From Butyrivibrio sp. (GTDB taxonomy: Bacteria; Bacillota; Clostridia; Lachnospirales; Lachnospiraceae), in contig JAILJR010000031.1 of the NCBI GenBank assembly GCA_024694565.1, positions 25,303 through 89,302 of the forward strand: a stretch of 64,000 bases of DNA, read 5' to 3'. Each line of letters begins with the position of its first letter. The first letter of the stretch is position 1. Below the pieces are notes generated by a model. That model was not told the origin of the DNA. It ran no database searches and saw only the letters and a program-made list of their open reading frames with translations. The translations under genes and the position numbers were made by a program. This document shows positions 19,094-28,967 of this stretch, piece after piece.

Positions 19094-20932
19094 ATGAAGC
19101 AGACTAGAAATGATGTTAGAAACGTTGCCATCATTGCCCACGTAGATCACGGCAAAACAACCCTGGTAGATGGTCTTCTAAGACAGAGCGGAGTTTTCCG
19201 CGCCGGACAGGAGGTTGTTGAGAGAGTCATGGATTCCGGCGATATTGAGAAAGAGCGCGGGATCACTATCATGTCCAAAAATACGGCGATCACTTACAAG
19301 GACATCAAGATAAATATCATAGACACCCCCGGTCATGCTGATTTCGGCGGAGAGGTTGAGCGTGTCCTTAAGATGGTAAATGGTGTAATACTCGTTGTTG
19401 ACGCTTTCGAGGGCCCAATGCCCCAGACCAAGTTTGTTCTGGGAAAGGCAATGGAGCTCGGACTTCCCGTAATCGTCTGCATCAACAAGATAGACAGACC
19501 CGAGGCACGCCCCAATGATGTCATCGACGAAGTGCTTGAGCTTCTGATGGATCTTGGTGCAGATGACAAGCAGCTTGACTGCCCATTCGTTTTTGCATCC
19601 GCAAAAGCAGGAACCTCTTCCTTATCACTTGACGAAATCGGAACGGACATGAAACCGCTTCTCGACACAATCGTCAACTACATTCCTGCCCCTGTCGGAG
19701 ATCCCAATGCCAGCACTCAGGTTCTTATCAGCACCATCGATTACAACGATTACGTCGGAAGGATCGGTGTCGGCAAGGTAGATAACGGCGTTGTAAAGGT
19801 CAATCAGGAGGTGATCGTTGTAAACCATCACGAGCCTGACCGCAGGATAAAGACAAAGATCAGCAAGCTCTATGAGTACGACGGTCTCGGAAGGGTTGAG
19901 GTACAGGAGGCCCGCATCGGTTCCATCGTTGCAATCTCAGGTATCGAAGATCTCAAGATTGGTGACACCCTCTGTTCAATTGACAATCAGGTGGCAATTC
20001 CTTTCCAGAAGATATCAGAGCCCACAATAGCCATGAACTTCATAGTAAACGACTCACCTCTTGCAGGCCAGGAGGGCAAGTACGTCACATCAAGGCATCT
20101 TCGTGACAGGCTCTATAAAGAGCTGAACACTGATGTCTCTCTCAGGGTCGAGGATACAGATACGACGGAAACCTTCAAGGTTTCAGGAAGAGGCGAGCTT
20201 CACCTTTCAGTTCTCATTGAGACCATGAGAAGGGAAGGCTTTGAATTTGCAGTCAGCAAAGCCGAAGTAATCTATCACACAGATGAAAAGGGCAACAAGC
20301 TCGAACCCATGGAGAGATGCTACATAGATGTTCCTGACGAATTCTCAGGAAGCGTAATACAGAAGCTCGGAGAGAGAAAAGGAGAGCTTGTCAACATGGG
20401 AGCCGGAAACGGCGGATACACAAGAATAGAGTTCAGTATCCCCTCAAGAGGGCTCATCGGTTACAGAGGTGAGTTCATGACAGACACAAAGGGCAACGGA
20501 ATTCTCAACACCATCTTTGACGGTTATGCTCCATATAAGGGAGATATGAACTACAGAAAGACAGGCTCCGTAATTGCCTTTGAGTCCGGAGAAGCTACTG
20601 CATACGGTCTTTTTAATGCACAGGACCGCGGACAGCTCTTTATAAAGACAGGTGATAAGGTTTATTCCGGAATGGTAATAGGAACCAGCGGAAAGAGCGA
20701 GGATGTTGAAGTCAACGTCTGCAAGACAAAGCATCTGACCAACACCAGAACCTCCGCTTCCGACGAAGCACTTCGTCTTGTACCGCCCCGCATAATGTCA
20801 CTTGAGCAGTGCATAGAGTTCATTGACAATGATGAGCTTCTTGAGGTGACACCCACAAGCCTCAGAATCCGTAAGCGGATACTTGACCCTACCCTTCGTA
20901 AGAGAGCAGGCTTCAAGAACAATAACAAATAA
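19094..20932 (+). CDS. typA: Ribosome-associated GTPase TypA/BipA
   Basis: A 612-residue translational GTPase related to EF-G. G motifs are AHVDHGKTT, DTPGHADF and NKIDRP, followed by the beta-barrel, EF-G-like domains and the BipA-specific C-terminal domain (TNTRTSASDEALRLVPP). It assists ribosome assembly and stress-related translation. The start is the ATG 7 bases after AAGGAG, not the in-frame start 30 bases earlier. The gene is monocistronic. Confidence 0.96.
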   Translation: MKQTRNDVRNVAIIAHVDHGKTTLVDGLLRQSGVFRAGQEVVERVMDSGDIEKERGITIMSKNTAITYKDIKINIIDTPGHADFGGEVERVLKMVNGVILVVDAFEGPMPQTKFVLGKAMELGLPVIVCINKIDRPEARPNDVIDEVLELLMDLGADDKQLDCPFVFASAKAGTSSLSLDEIGTDMKPLLDTIVNYIPAPVGDPNASTQVLISTIDYNDYVGRIGVGKVDNGVVKVNQEVIVVNHHEPDRRIKTKISKLYEYDGLGRVEVQEARIGSIVAISGIEDLKIGDTLCSIDNQVAIPFQKISEPTIAMNFIVNDSPLAGQEGKYVTSRHLRDRLYKELNTDVSLRVEDTDTTETFKVSGRGELHLSVLIETMRREGFEFAVSKAEVIYHTDEKGNKLEPMERCYIDVPDEFSGSVIQKLGERKGELVNMGAGNGGYTRIEFSIPSRGLIGYRGEFMTDTKGNGILNTIFDGYAPYKGDMNYRKTGSVIAFESGEATAYGLFNAQDRGQLFIKTGDKVYSGMVIGTSGKSEDVEVNVCKTKHLTNTRTSASDEALRLVPPRIMSLEQCIEFIDNDELLEVTPTSLRIRKRILDPTLRKRAGFKNNNK

Positions 20933-20982
20933 ACAGACTGAATGATGGCACCGACAATAGCTTGTGGTGTATCGAGGGCATG

Positions 20983-21111
20983 AACATATTGCACAATCGC
21001 TTCGGGGACGCTCTCGCTCCGTTGTGCTTCGTAGCGGTACTAAGGCACTAAAGTACAGTGCCTAAGTACCGACGAGCACAAAGGCCCACTCAGTCGCTTG
21101 TGCAATATGTT
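20983..21111. repeat. Dispersed palindromic element, copy A
   Basis: A 129-base palindrome bounded by perfect 14-bp arms (AACATATTGCACAA, 20983-20996 and 21098-21111), with an inner 15-bp hairpin (21035-21049 / 21057-21071, one mismatch). The reverse complement of 47316-47437 aligns along its whole length, sharing CTTCGTAGCGGTACTAAG and TAAGTACCGACGAGC blocks. No coding capacity is apparent. Confidence 0.75.
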
Positions 21112-21163
21112 AATGCCAAATCTACATTATGAGTATTGTCGGGCAACATCATAGTATGGTATT

Positions 21164-21215
21164 GTCCGACTAAAGCTCGCCAGGCCAAAGCAGGACTGGT
21201 GAGCTTTTGTCGGGC
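21164..21215. repeat. Imperfect hairpin related to the flanks of repeat copy B
   Basis: GTCCGACTAAAGCTCGCCAG pairs with CTGGTGAGCTTTTGTCGGGC around a 12-base loop. The same arms occur at 47280-47299 and 47454-47473, where copy B of the element sits between them. It may also end transcription from either side. Confidence 0.65.
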
Positions 21216-21218
21216 AGC

Positions 21219-21851
21219 TCACAGTATATAGTATCCCTTCTCCCCTTCTTCTATCGAAATCTTCCCTTCACACTTCTGAATAAGGCCGGACTTAACCTGT
21301 TCCAGCGATGACTCTTTTACGCAGATATCAAATGACACCGTATCCGTATAACGGGAATCCTTAATTGAGATCTGCGACTGCGCAAGGAAGTACTGAACAT
21401 TATTTACTTTGCTGTAATCCACAGTTACAGTCAGAAGGCGTGAGAGAACCTTTTCACCCACTTCCGATGAAGACAAAGCCGCCTGAGCAGCCTGGGTGTA
21501 GGCTCTTACAAGGCCGCCCGTTCCAAGAAGAACACCCCCAAAATACCTTGTAACCATGACAAGGGTATTAGTAAGCCCGGCTGCGGAAATAACCTCCAGA
21601 ATCGGCTTTCCCGCAGTTCCTGATGGCTCTCCGTTGTCACTGCACTTCGATATTTCAGATTTTTCACCAATTACATAGGCATAACAGTTATGCCGTGCAT
21701 CCCAGTACCTTTTAGAAAGCTCGGCTATCTTCTTCTCCGCTTCCTCAGTCGTCGCCACATAAAATGCACTACCGATGAACCTGGATTTCTTTTCAATTAT
21801 CTCTCCGACTCCCTCAGTCGTTATTACCTTATAAGAATCTCTTGTACTCAT
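21219..21851 (-). CDS. YigZ/IMPACT family protein (UPF0029)
   Basis: A 210-residue protein of the YigZ family: the N-terminal UPF0029 domain has KKSRFIGSAFYV, the signature SDNGEPSGTAGKPILEVI and RYFGGVLLGTGGLVRAY, followed by a smaller EF-G-domain-V-like C-terminus. The family is linked to translation control or redox enzymes, but no firm role is known. The ATG at 21851 lies only 6 bases beyond an extended -10 (TGATATACT), with no ribosome binding site, so the mRNA may be leaderless. Confidence 0.9.
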   Translation of the reverse strand: MSTRDSYKVITTEGVGEIIEKKSRFIGSAFYVATTEEAEKKIAELSKRYWDARHNCYAYVIGEKSEISKCSDNGEPSGTAGKPILEVISAAGLTNTLVMVTRYFGGVLLGTGGLVRAYTQAAQAALSSSEVGEKVLSRLLTVTVDYSKVNNVQYFLAQSQISIKDSRYTDTVSFDICVKESSLEQVKSGLIQKCEGKISIEEGEKGYYIL

Positions 21852-21857
21852 ACACAA

Positions 21858-21866
21858 AGTATATCA
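21858..21866 (-). promoter_or_regulatory. Extended -10 promoter, possible leaderless start
   Basis: TGATATACT in the minus strand (-10 hexamer 21858-21863). A start site about 7 bases downstream would fall on or next to the ATG at 21851. No good -35 is visible. Confidence 0.5.
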
Positions 21867-21907
21867 CAGAAAGTCAAGCTACAATTAAATTGCCCTGACA
21901 CCTGATT

Positions 21908-21936
21908 TTTGCCTTTTGGGGACTCTGTGCTATAAT
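21908..21936 (+). promoter_or_regulatory. Promoter of the penicillin-binding protein gene
   Basis: TTTGCC (21908-21913), a 17-base spacer and consensus TATAAT (21931-21936). Confidence 0.65.
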
Positions 21937-22015
21937 AAAATGTCAGGGCTGAATATTTATCAGTTCTGCATTAAGTTTTCTAATGTTCTATTGATTTATT
22001 TTGCGAGGAAATATT

Positions 22016-24712
22016 ATGGATTACGGAAAAAGAGGTATCGTGCGACAGGCAAGAGCACTGCATTCAGGTACCGGGAGATGGGAAAAAAAGCTTAGCCTCT
22101 TCGGCTTGTATGTTGTTCTTGCGGCAATAATCGGAAGCGTGATCATCGGTGCAAGCGCCGGGATAGGTGTCTTTAACGGCATCAGGGACGGTGCTCCCGA
22201 CATTACCAATATCGATGTGACTCCATCAGGCTTTTCCACCTTTGTCTATGACACTGATGGAAATCAGATTGCCAAGCTGGTTTCTACAGATTCCAACAGA
22301 ATTCCCGTGACCTGGGATATGATTCCGGAAAATCTGGCCCACGCATTTGTTGCAATCGAGGATGCGAGGTTTTATGAGCACAACGGAATTGATATTCAGG
22401 GTATTATAAGAGCCGGTGTCGTAGGAATCACATCCGGTGATTTCTCTGAGGGTGCCAGTACTATTACCCAGCAGCTTCTTAAGAACAATGTCTTTTCCGG
22501 ATGGACCAACGAGTCCTTCATCGACAGTGTCAAGCGTAAGATCCAGGAACAATATCTGGCTGTTCAGCTTGAGAAGAGCATGTCAAAAAATGAGATCCTC
22601 CTCAATTACATGAACACCATCAACCTCGGCCAGAATACACTGGGCGTACAGGCTGCTTCACTTCGCTACTTCAACAAATCAGTGAGCGACCTCACTCTCT
22701 CAGAGTGTGCCGTAATAGCAGGTATTACCCAGAACCCCAGCAGATTCAACCCGATCACACATCCCGACAGGAACGCTGACCGCCGCGCCAAGGTCCTTAA
22801 GAACATGCTTGAGCAGAATTACATCACACAGGCTCAGTATGACGAGGCGGTTGCAGATGATGTATACTCCCGCATACAGAATGTCAACCAGGAGACAGGC
22901 GGAGATACGGCTGTCAATTCATACTTCGTCGATGCACTTACTAATGACATCATTGACGACCTGATCGCCGCAGGCTACAACGAAACTCAGGCCTATGGTC
23001 TTTTATACAGCGGCGGTCTCAAGATTTATTCCACTCAGGATCCAAGGATACAGAAGATATGTGACTCGGTATTCCAGGATGAGAGCAATTATCCTGAAGG
23101 AACCAAGTATCTTTTATCCTATGAGCTGTCTGTGCAGTCCGGCGACGGCACCGTTACAAATCACAGCAGCGAGATGTTCCAGAGCTACTTCAAGCAGCAG
23201 AAGAGCTCCTTCAATATGCTGTTCAGCTCCAAGGAAGCAGCTCAGGAAGCCATCGATGAATATAAGGGCGTAGTCATGAACCCCGGCGATACAGAGCTTG
23301 GAGAAAAGATAACGCTGACTCCGCAGCCGCAGGTATCGATCACTGTGGAGGAACAGACCACCGGCAACATAGTCGCCATGGTCGGAGGAAGAGGTCAGAA
23401 GATAGCTTCAAGAACCCTCAACCGTGCAACCGACTCATACCGCCAGCCCGGTTCCACCTTCAAGGTACTCGCGGCGTATGCACCCGGTATAGACAGCGCA
23501 GGTCTCACCCTTGCCACGGTATTTAACGATGCGCCGTTTTCCTACTCAAACGGAACTCTGGTAAGAAACTGGTGGGGCAGCTCCTACAGAGGCCTTAACA
23601 CCGTAAGAAGCGCCATAAGGGATTCCATGAACGTAATCGCCGTTGAGGCTCTGACCGTTATTACTCCCCAGCTTGGCTTTGACTATCTCAAGAACTTTGG
23701 CTTCACAACCCTTGCCGACAATGTCACCATAAACGGCAAGGTGTACTCCGATATACAACAGTCCACCGCTCTCGGAGGACTTACCTACGGAGTCAAGAAC
23801 TTTGAGCTTAACGCAGCCTATTCAGCCATTGCAAACGGCGGCGTATATAATAAGCCAAGACTCTATACCAAGATTGTCGACCACGATGGAAATGTAGTAC
23901 TTGACACCAATCAGATGGAATCCTACGGTTCAAAGAGGATCATCAAGGAGACCACAGCATTCCTTCTTACCAGTGCCATGCAGGACGTTGTCACAAGCGG
24001 AACCGGCACATCAGTCAATTTCGGTACTACCGCAATCGCAGGTAAAACGGGTACTACTTCTGATTACAACGACGTTTGGTTTGCAGGCTACACCAACTAT
24101 TACACAGCAACAACCTGGGCAGGTTACGACAACAATGCCAAGATGACCGTCTCAGCTGAAAAGAACCTTGCCAAGACCATGTGGCGAAAGGTTATGGAGA
24201 AAGTGCATGAAGATCTGCCCTACTCCTCTTTCACACAGCCAGCCGGAATAATTACCGCCACTGTCTGTGCAAAATCCGGCAAAGCTCCGATTGCCGGCCT
24301 GTGCGACGGATGTCTTAATTCAGAATTCTTTGAAGAGGGTACTGTTCCAACGGAGAGCTGTGATGTCCACTATTCAGGTGCCCGCTGTGCCATGGACGGA
24401 TGTCCCGCATCTGATCCCTGTCCTTTTAAGACAGGCGGTGTATTTGAAAAAGCCCCCGAAGTTCCTCCCGCACTGCAGTCAGGACTTGTAAATTACAGTC
24501 CCTCCAGCTCAGGTCCATGCCACCACACATATGAATTCATGTCGCAGGAAGGCATTGAGGGCATAATCGCCGCAGAGCAGGAACAGATGAACCAGGCCGC
24601 AGCCGCTGCTGCCGCTGCTGCAGGCGGAGGAGAACCTGCCCCGGCTCCGGAACAGCCGGCCGCTGACCCTGTAGTTGAAACTGTTTCTGAGGATGTTTCA
24701 GCAGGAAACTAA
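22016..24712 (+). CDS. Class A penicillin-binding protein (glycosyltransferase + transpeptidase)
   Basis: An 898-residue bifunctional peptidoglycan synthase. One membrane anchor (about 28-53) leads into the GT51 domain with catalytic Glu115 in EDARFYEH and GASTITQQLLKN, then the transpeptidase domain with SxxK at Ser480 (RQPGSTFK), SMN further on and KTGT from Lys677. The C-terminus is unusual: a Cys-rich segment of about 60 residues (CAKSGK, CDGC, CDVHYSG, CAMDGC, CPF) followed by an Ala/Pro/Glu-rich tail. GAGGAAA precedes the chosen ATG. It belongs to the PBP1A/PonA group, and the exact symbol is uncertain. Confidence 0.94.
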   Translation: MDYGKRGIVRQARALHSGTGRWEKKLSLFGLYVVLAAIIGSVIIGASAGIGVFNGIRDGAPDITNIDVTPSGFSTFVYDTDGNQIAKLVSTDSNRIPVTWDMIPENLAHAFVAIEDARFYEHNGIDIQGIIRAGVVGITSGDFSEGASTITQQLLKNNVFSGWTNESFIDSVKRKIQEQYLAVQLEKSMSKNEILLNYMNTINLGQNTLGVQAASLRYFNKSVSDLTLSECAVIAGITQNPSRFNPITHPDRNADRRAKVLKNMLEQNYITQAQYDEAVADDVYSRIQNVNQETGGDTAVNSYFVDALTNDIIDDLIAAGYNETQAYGLLYSGGLKIYSTQDPRIQKICDSVFQDESNYPEGTKYLLSYELSVQSGDGTVTNHSSEMFQSYFKQQKSSFNMLFSSKEAAQEAIDEYKGVVMNPGDTELGEKITLTPQPQVSITVEEQTTGNIVAMVGGRGQKIASRTLNRATDSYRQPGSTFKVLAAYAPGIDSAGLTLATVFNDAPFSYSNGTLVRNWWGSSYRGLNTVRSAIRDSMNVIAVEALTVITPQLGFDYLKNFGFTTLADNVTINGKVYSDIQQSTALGGLTYGVKNFELNAAYSAIANGGVYNKPRLYTKIVDHDGNVVLDTNQMESYGSKRIIKETTAFLLTSAMQDVVTSGTGTSVNFGTTAIAGKTGTTSDYNDVWFAGYTNYYTATTWAGYDNNAKMTVSAEKNLAKTMWRKVMEKVHEDLPYSSFTQPAGIITATVCAKSGKAPIAGLCDGCLNSEFFEEGTVPTESCDVHYSGARCAMDGCPASDPCPFKTGGVFEKAPEVPPALQSGLVNYSPSSSGPCHHTYEFMSQEGIEGIIAAEQEQMNQAAAAAAAAAGGGEPAPAPEQPAADPVVETVSEDVSAGN

Positions 24713-24820
24713 GAAGCTTTAAACCAAAAAGCATCCTTACACCCCGCGTCAGATGGCACAGTTTTTAAAGGCAGCTTCTGCTTCACGGCAAAAATTGCTT
24801 TAGTAAGCATTAACCAAAAA

Positions 24821-24863
24821 TTCAGACCGGGCCATATCTATGATATGATCCGGTCTGAGTTTT
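24821..24863 (+). terminator. Terminator of the penicillin-binding protein gene
   Basis: A long imperfect stem, TCAGACCGG (24822-24830) against CCGGTCTGA (24850-24858), with an inner CATATC/GATATG stem, ending in TTTT. Confidence 0.85.
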
Positions 24864-24886
24864 CTCACATAATTTCAGATCCCATA

Positions 24887-24915
24887 AAAAGAGCCTGTGA
24901 AAAACAGGCTCTTTT
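24887..24915. terminator. Bidirectional terminator
   Basis: A 12-bp perfect stem AAAAGAGCCTGT / ACAGGCTCTTTT with a 5-base loop. It mainly ends the leftward channel-gene transcript. Confidence 0.88.
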
Positions 24916-24935
24916 CACAGGCTCAATTCTTATCT

Positions 24936-27255
24936 TCATTTACTTTCTTTTATACTCTTCTGGTCTTCGGAATTAATAAGATCCATCATCTGAGCTTCAA
25001 CTCTGTCCCTGTTTTTTTCGTCACAGTTGTAGTTAAGCCTCACCTTATAGCCTGAACCGGAGGCTTCAGTTATACCACCCATACGAAGGCTTTTGTGTAT
25101 ATCAGGGATAGCCTGATTCACAGTGTCGATAAAGCTGTCTACCTCTTTCTGAACATCTTCTATATCGATACTTCTTGGTATCTCAACTTCTAAATCACAT
25201 ATAGTCTTCATCCTGCTCTTGTTGATAACCTCATGTATACGGCTGTTTGGTATGATCATTACATCCTGTGATTCATTGGTGATCTCAGTTGTCCTGATGC
25301 CCATGTCAGTTACTGTTCCCTGCCATCTATCTATGGCAACAACATCTCCTAGCGAGAACAGGTGCAGTCCCTTTGACCAGTTCCCTTCAATTACAAAGCC
25401 CATCTCCGGCCATTCTCCGCTTAATCCGGCAGCAACGCTGTACAAAAACAGAATATCGAAGAATATCAGATATCCAAAGGCAAATATGTACAACGGCCGG
25501 ATTCTGAAACAAAGAGCGTTTTCCAGATACCTGTGAACTGACAGTCTCTTTTTTCCTAAAGCAGGGGCTGCGCAGCTGATTGAAGATATCATAGGATAGA
25601 AGAAAAGTCCCAGTATAAGAATAACCGCTATGAGAACCTCAAAGATCAATGCCACAAAAAGATCCTTTACTTCATTGAAGGAAACAATGATCAGATCGGA
25701 ACCTTCCATGAGGCTTCCTACCATATAAGCTTCTCTTCTGTCATATGAGACAACCCCTTTAAACTGTCGTCCAAGAACGGACTCGCTCAGAACATAAGAC
25801 GCATTTGTTCCTATCATATTCTTATCCGTATGAGCGTTAAAGAGGCCTGTTTCATTATCAACCAGAGCTATAAGCTGATTTTCCTGAGTTGCAAAATCAT
25901 TTACCACAGATTCAATGCTGTCTTTGTTCATAACATCTGCCATCTTTTTTGCATCAGCAGCAACCAGAATAAACCCATCGGGGAGTCCATCCGCGTCAGT
26001 GATAAGTGATGCCGCTGTGAGCAGCTTTTTCCCGCTCAGATCATCCTTCACAGGATCCGTTACTACATATGGGTAACCCTGGATCAATGAGTAATATACA
26101 TTACTATCCTGATCCTTGTCAGAGCTTATCCTGAAACCTGTGTAGGCATTGCTTGCAAAAATCTCTTTTCCGTTCTTATCATACAGCATAAGATACTCAG
26201 CATTATTTATTTCACAGAGCATCCGGAGTTCTTCTCTTGTTCTGAGTTCACTGTCATGCGACAGAAGACTTGCTATGGCATTTGCACGCATAAGATACTT
26301 ATCAGGAAACTCCTTCTTGAACCTCTCTGCAATATCATCGCGGTAAGAAGCTTCATAGGCAATTGCGATCTTTTGTGTATCACTGTTATGCGCGGTATTT
26401 CCCATGCTAAGAAGCATAACCAGCATGGTGTAAAAGCATGAAAGCACACCTGATCATTTATCATCGCAGCACTGAATGAATTGACACCGCCTCTGTTGGA
26501 ATGAGAAAAGACTACAGGCTTTTCTTTATCAAGCATCCTTCTAAACCAGATTTCCAGCTCATTATAGTTCTTCTCTGATATGTCATCAGCGGGATAGACA
26601 GTAAACTCATCCTCTCCTGAGCCTACCAGCAAAGCATAACCCTCAAGCCCCGAAAGCATTCTTTCCAGGATGCTCTGCCAGGTACCATACTGATTACTAA
26701 TCTCTGACATTGATGAATAATCATATTCAAGAATGAGACTCTCTGAATTCTCATTCAAAAGAGCTCTGCACTCGACAACAGTATCTTTTCTGTCAGGAAG
26801 CAATGCCATTTCTTCGTCTCCCCAGTGAAGCATTGTTCCCTTCTTCTTAAGAAAGATCTCGTTCTCCTCCTTTGTAAGAACCTTTCTCAGAGCCTGGTCT
26901 GTCGTGCCAATAATGTTGCCTTCTTTATCTATCAGGGTAACACTGACAAATTTCAGCTGCTCCTTTACAGCTTCAAGACGTTCCCTGTTTCCCATTTCGT
27001 CATACTCGTTGAAAAGAAGCACAGCCATTTTCCCCTGGACTGCATAGTCTTCCAGATAGGAAGTATTCTGTGCCTTCAGTTCAGCATCTTTATCTTCCGC
27101 AATCCTTGGAAATGCGCTCAGATAATTCTCCAGCACAAGGCCCTCACTGACAAGCGTAACCAAAAGGATAGACATCAATGTTCCGATAAGAAGAATAATG
27201 ATCAGAAAAACAGATACAAGAGTTAATAATATTTTTTCCTTAATCTCATCTTCAT
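24936..27255 (-). pseudogene. Double-sensor Cache protein fused to an MscS-like channel domain, frameshifted
   Basis: Two frames give one protein of about 770 residues: a membrane helix, an extracellular Cache-like sensor (27178-26460), a second helix (LVMLLSMG), a second Cache-like sensor, further helices (about 25700-25400), and a C-terminal MscS-like beta domain (LGDVVAIDRWQGTVTDMGIRTTEI, VMIIPNSRIHEVINKSR). The frames change near 26452. The start region also needs one extra base in an A6 run (27232-27237) to read MKMRLRKKILLTLV. Both lesions are one-base contractions, so sequencing error is possible. If intact, this would be a ligand-gated or signal-modulated mechanosensitive channel, a combination I do not recognise. 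Confidence 0.65.
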
Positions 27256-27312
27256 TTGCCCCACAATACTTTTATATGTAATGAACTTTGCAGCCTCTTT
27301 ACTCCCTGCTTA

Positions 27313-27849
27313 TCATTTGATAAGGATAAATGATGTTCTGCGGAAAGCACTGAAAATTCTGACTATAGCTGAATAAATCAATCCGAGACTGTAGATCATA
27401 AGAGCAGTATTGGATTTTCGGATAAAGATAAGACAGGCAACTGCCAGCGCAAAATTCACAAGCCCGTGACTGAACTTCAGCTTCCAGGGACCATCAACAG
27501 TCCTTCTTGCCTCCATGGCTCCAAGCACATCTACAACACCGGAGAAGGCATGGATTCCAATGAGGTACAGCAGAATGTATATTTTGGGAACAGCAGCCAG
27601 AGATCCTGTGATCATTGCGAAATCAAAAATTATGACCCCCTGTATCAGGATCATTTTCCCTCCGACCATATGTCTGGCCATGACAAAATAGAAAATGATG
27701 TCCTTAAGTCCGGCTATGGCAAGACCGAGTGCCAGAACTCCGACCACGAACATATACTTTTCATCTGACGGACTGATGATCATGATAACAGCCACTACAA
27801 GCATTACCAGACCGACAAGTATTTTTCTTATTCTTTGAAATCCAGTCAT
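27313..27849 (-). CDS. Six-helix membrane protein, DUF308/HdeD-like
   Basis: The 178-residue protein consists of about six hydrophobic helices with short loops, e.g. ILVGLVMLVVAVIMIISP, then a repeated half (FSHGLVNFALAVACLIFI). This two-fold pattern and length fit the DUF308 (HdeD-like) family, linked in enterics to acid resistance but of unknown function here. It lies 22 bases after the DUF6765-like gene and 57 bases before the channel gene, in one leftward operon. Confidence 0.75.
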   Translation of the reverse strand: MTGFQRIRKILVGLVMLVVAVIMIISPSDEKYMFVVGVLALGLAIAGLKDIIFYFVMARHMVGGKMILIQGVIIFDFAMITGSLAAVPKIYILLYLIGIHAFSGVVDVLGAMEARRTVDGPWKLKFSHGLVNFALAVACLIFIRKSNTALMIYSLGLIYSAIVRIFSAFRRTSFILIK

Positions 27850-27871
27850 TTTTGTCCTCTCCTAAAAAATG

Positions 27872-28960
27872 TTACCTGGCAACTCCGGCAATCTTATTGT
27901 TTGACTTGTAAATGGCGTCAATCACCATACCTTTATGTGCTATCGCCCCGCGGAAGAATTTGCCAAGGTAGGTATTCTCCTTCTCCTGCTTAGGGCTTTG
28001 TGTATACTCATCAAAATACCTGTCAATGACATGCTCCTCAACTGTCTGCCCCGACAGTTCCTCTCCAAATGCCTTCCAGTCTTCAGAAGCTATGATCTGT
28101 CTCTTCCCGATGATATCCTTTATCCTTTCGAGGTAAGGCTCCACCGCCTTCATGTCATAGACATTCTTTTCAAAAGAATCTGTCTCACCCCGGATATACT
28201 TCATGGCGTATATCATCTGTGTAAACGCCTTCATATAATCGCCGGGATTATCCTTTATGATCTCCTCATATTCTCCCCAGGCAGGCAGATACTTGTATCT
28301 GATAAAGCTGTAATCCGGAAGATGCCCCGCCCTTCCGTGGCCGAGGTTCATGATGGAATTCTCACTTGTCTGGTATAGACTGTTTGTGTAAATACTTTTT
28401 TCCAGATTGTCCGGTGCTGATGTCTTATGAACAAATGTTATCGGCACCTCCCTGTAGCCTTCTCCCTCCGGAAACAGCTCATAGAAGTAGTAGTTCGTAT
28501 TGTTGATGACAAGTGAAGGGGTTCCGGCAAAATAAGAATGTGCCCAGGTGTCAGCAAGAACGTGCATGGCAATACCAACCGACTGAAGGGGCTTCCCCTT
28601 TGCCAGCTCCACAGTCCTGACAACCAGGTCGCCATTGGGGCCGCATATCAGTCTGTACTTATCAAGATAGCGTTTGGCGCATCCTGCTTTCTGTGCATAA
28701 AGATCTCTTGGAAGAAAATGGAAGGCCGACCATATCCTTGTTATATCCTGCAGTCCGACTGCATCAGTCCTTGCATCCATAAGCTCCAGCTGCATCTGCG
28801 TAGTCACTGCATCTGAAGGGCCCTTGACCTTAGCAAGGAGCGTCCTTGAACAAAGATCAACAAACTGGGCGCTGTAAGCTACATCAAGGCTCTCCTCATG
28901 TGTATATCCGGCGATGTATGCTGCACAATATGTGGCATAATAATGAAAATCTTCCTGCAT
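27872..28960 (-). CDS. DUF6765-like protein with a zinc-phospholipase-like His pattern
   Basis: The 362-residue soluble protein begins MQEDFHYYATYCAAYIAGYT and contains HVLADTWAHSYF, HYYATYCAA and further His/Asp residues, like the all-alpha zinc phospholipase C/S1-P1 nuclease fold. I recall this opening from proteins labelled DUF6765; no activity is established. No signal peptide is visible, so a cytoplasmic location is likely. It sits 7 bases after a four-helix membrane protein gene and upstream of the DUF308-like gene. Confidence 0.65.
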   Translation of the reverse strand: MQEDFHYYATYCAAYIAGYTHEESLDVAYSAQFVDLCSRTLLAKVKGPSDAVTTQMQLELMDARTDAVGLQDITRIWSAFHFLPRDLYAQKAGCAKRYLDKYRLICGPNGDLVVRTVELAKGKPLQSVGIAMHVLADTWAHSYFAGTPSLVINNTNYYFYELFPEGEGYREVPITFVHKTSAPDNLEKSIYTNSLYQTSENSIMNLGHGRAGHLPDYSFIRYKYLPAWGEYEEIIKDNPGDYMKAFTQMIYAMKYIRGETDSFEKNVYDMKAVEPYLERIKDIIGKRQIIASEDWKAFGEELSGQTVEEHVIDRYFDEYTQSPKQEKENTYLGKFFRGAIAHKGMVIDAIYKSNNKIAGVAR

Positions 28961-28967
28961 AAAACAT

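Noticed and set aside
20983..21215. Insertion sequence at the 21-kb repeat
   Set aside because: No transposase frame and no clear target duplication; only a non-coding palindrome is seen.
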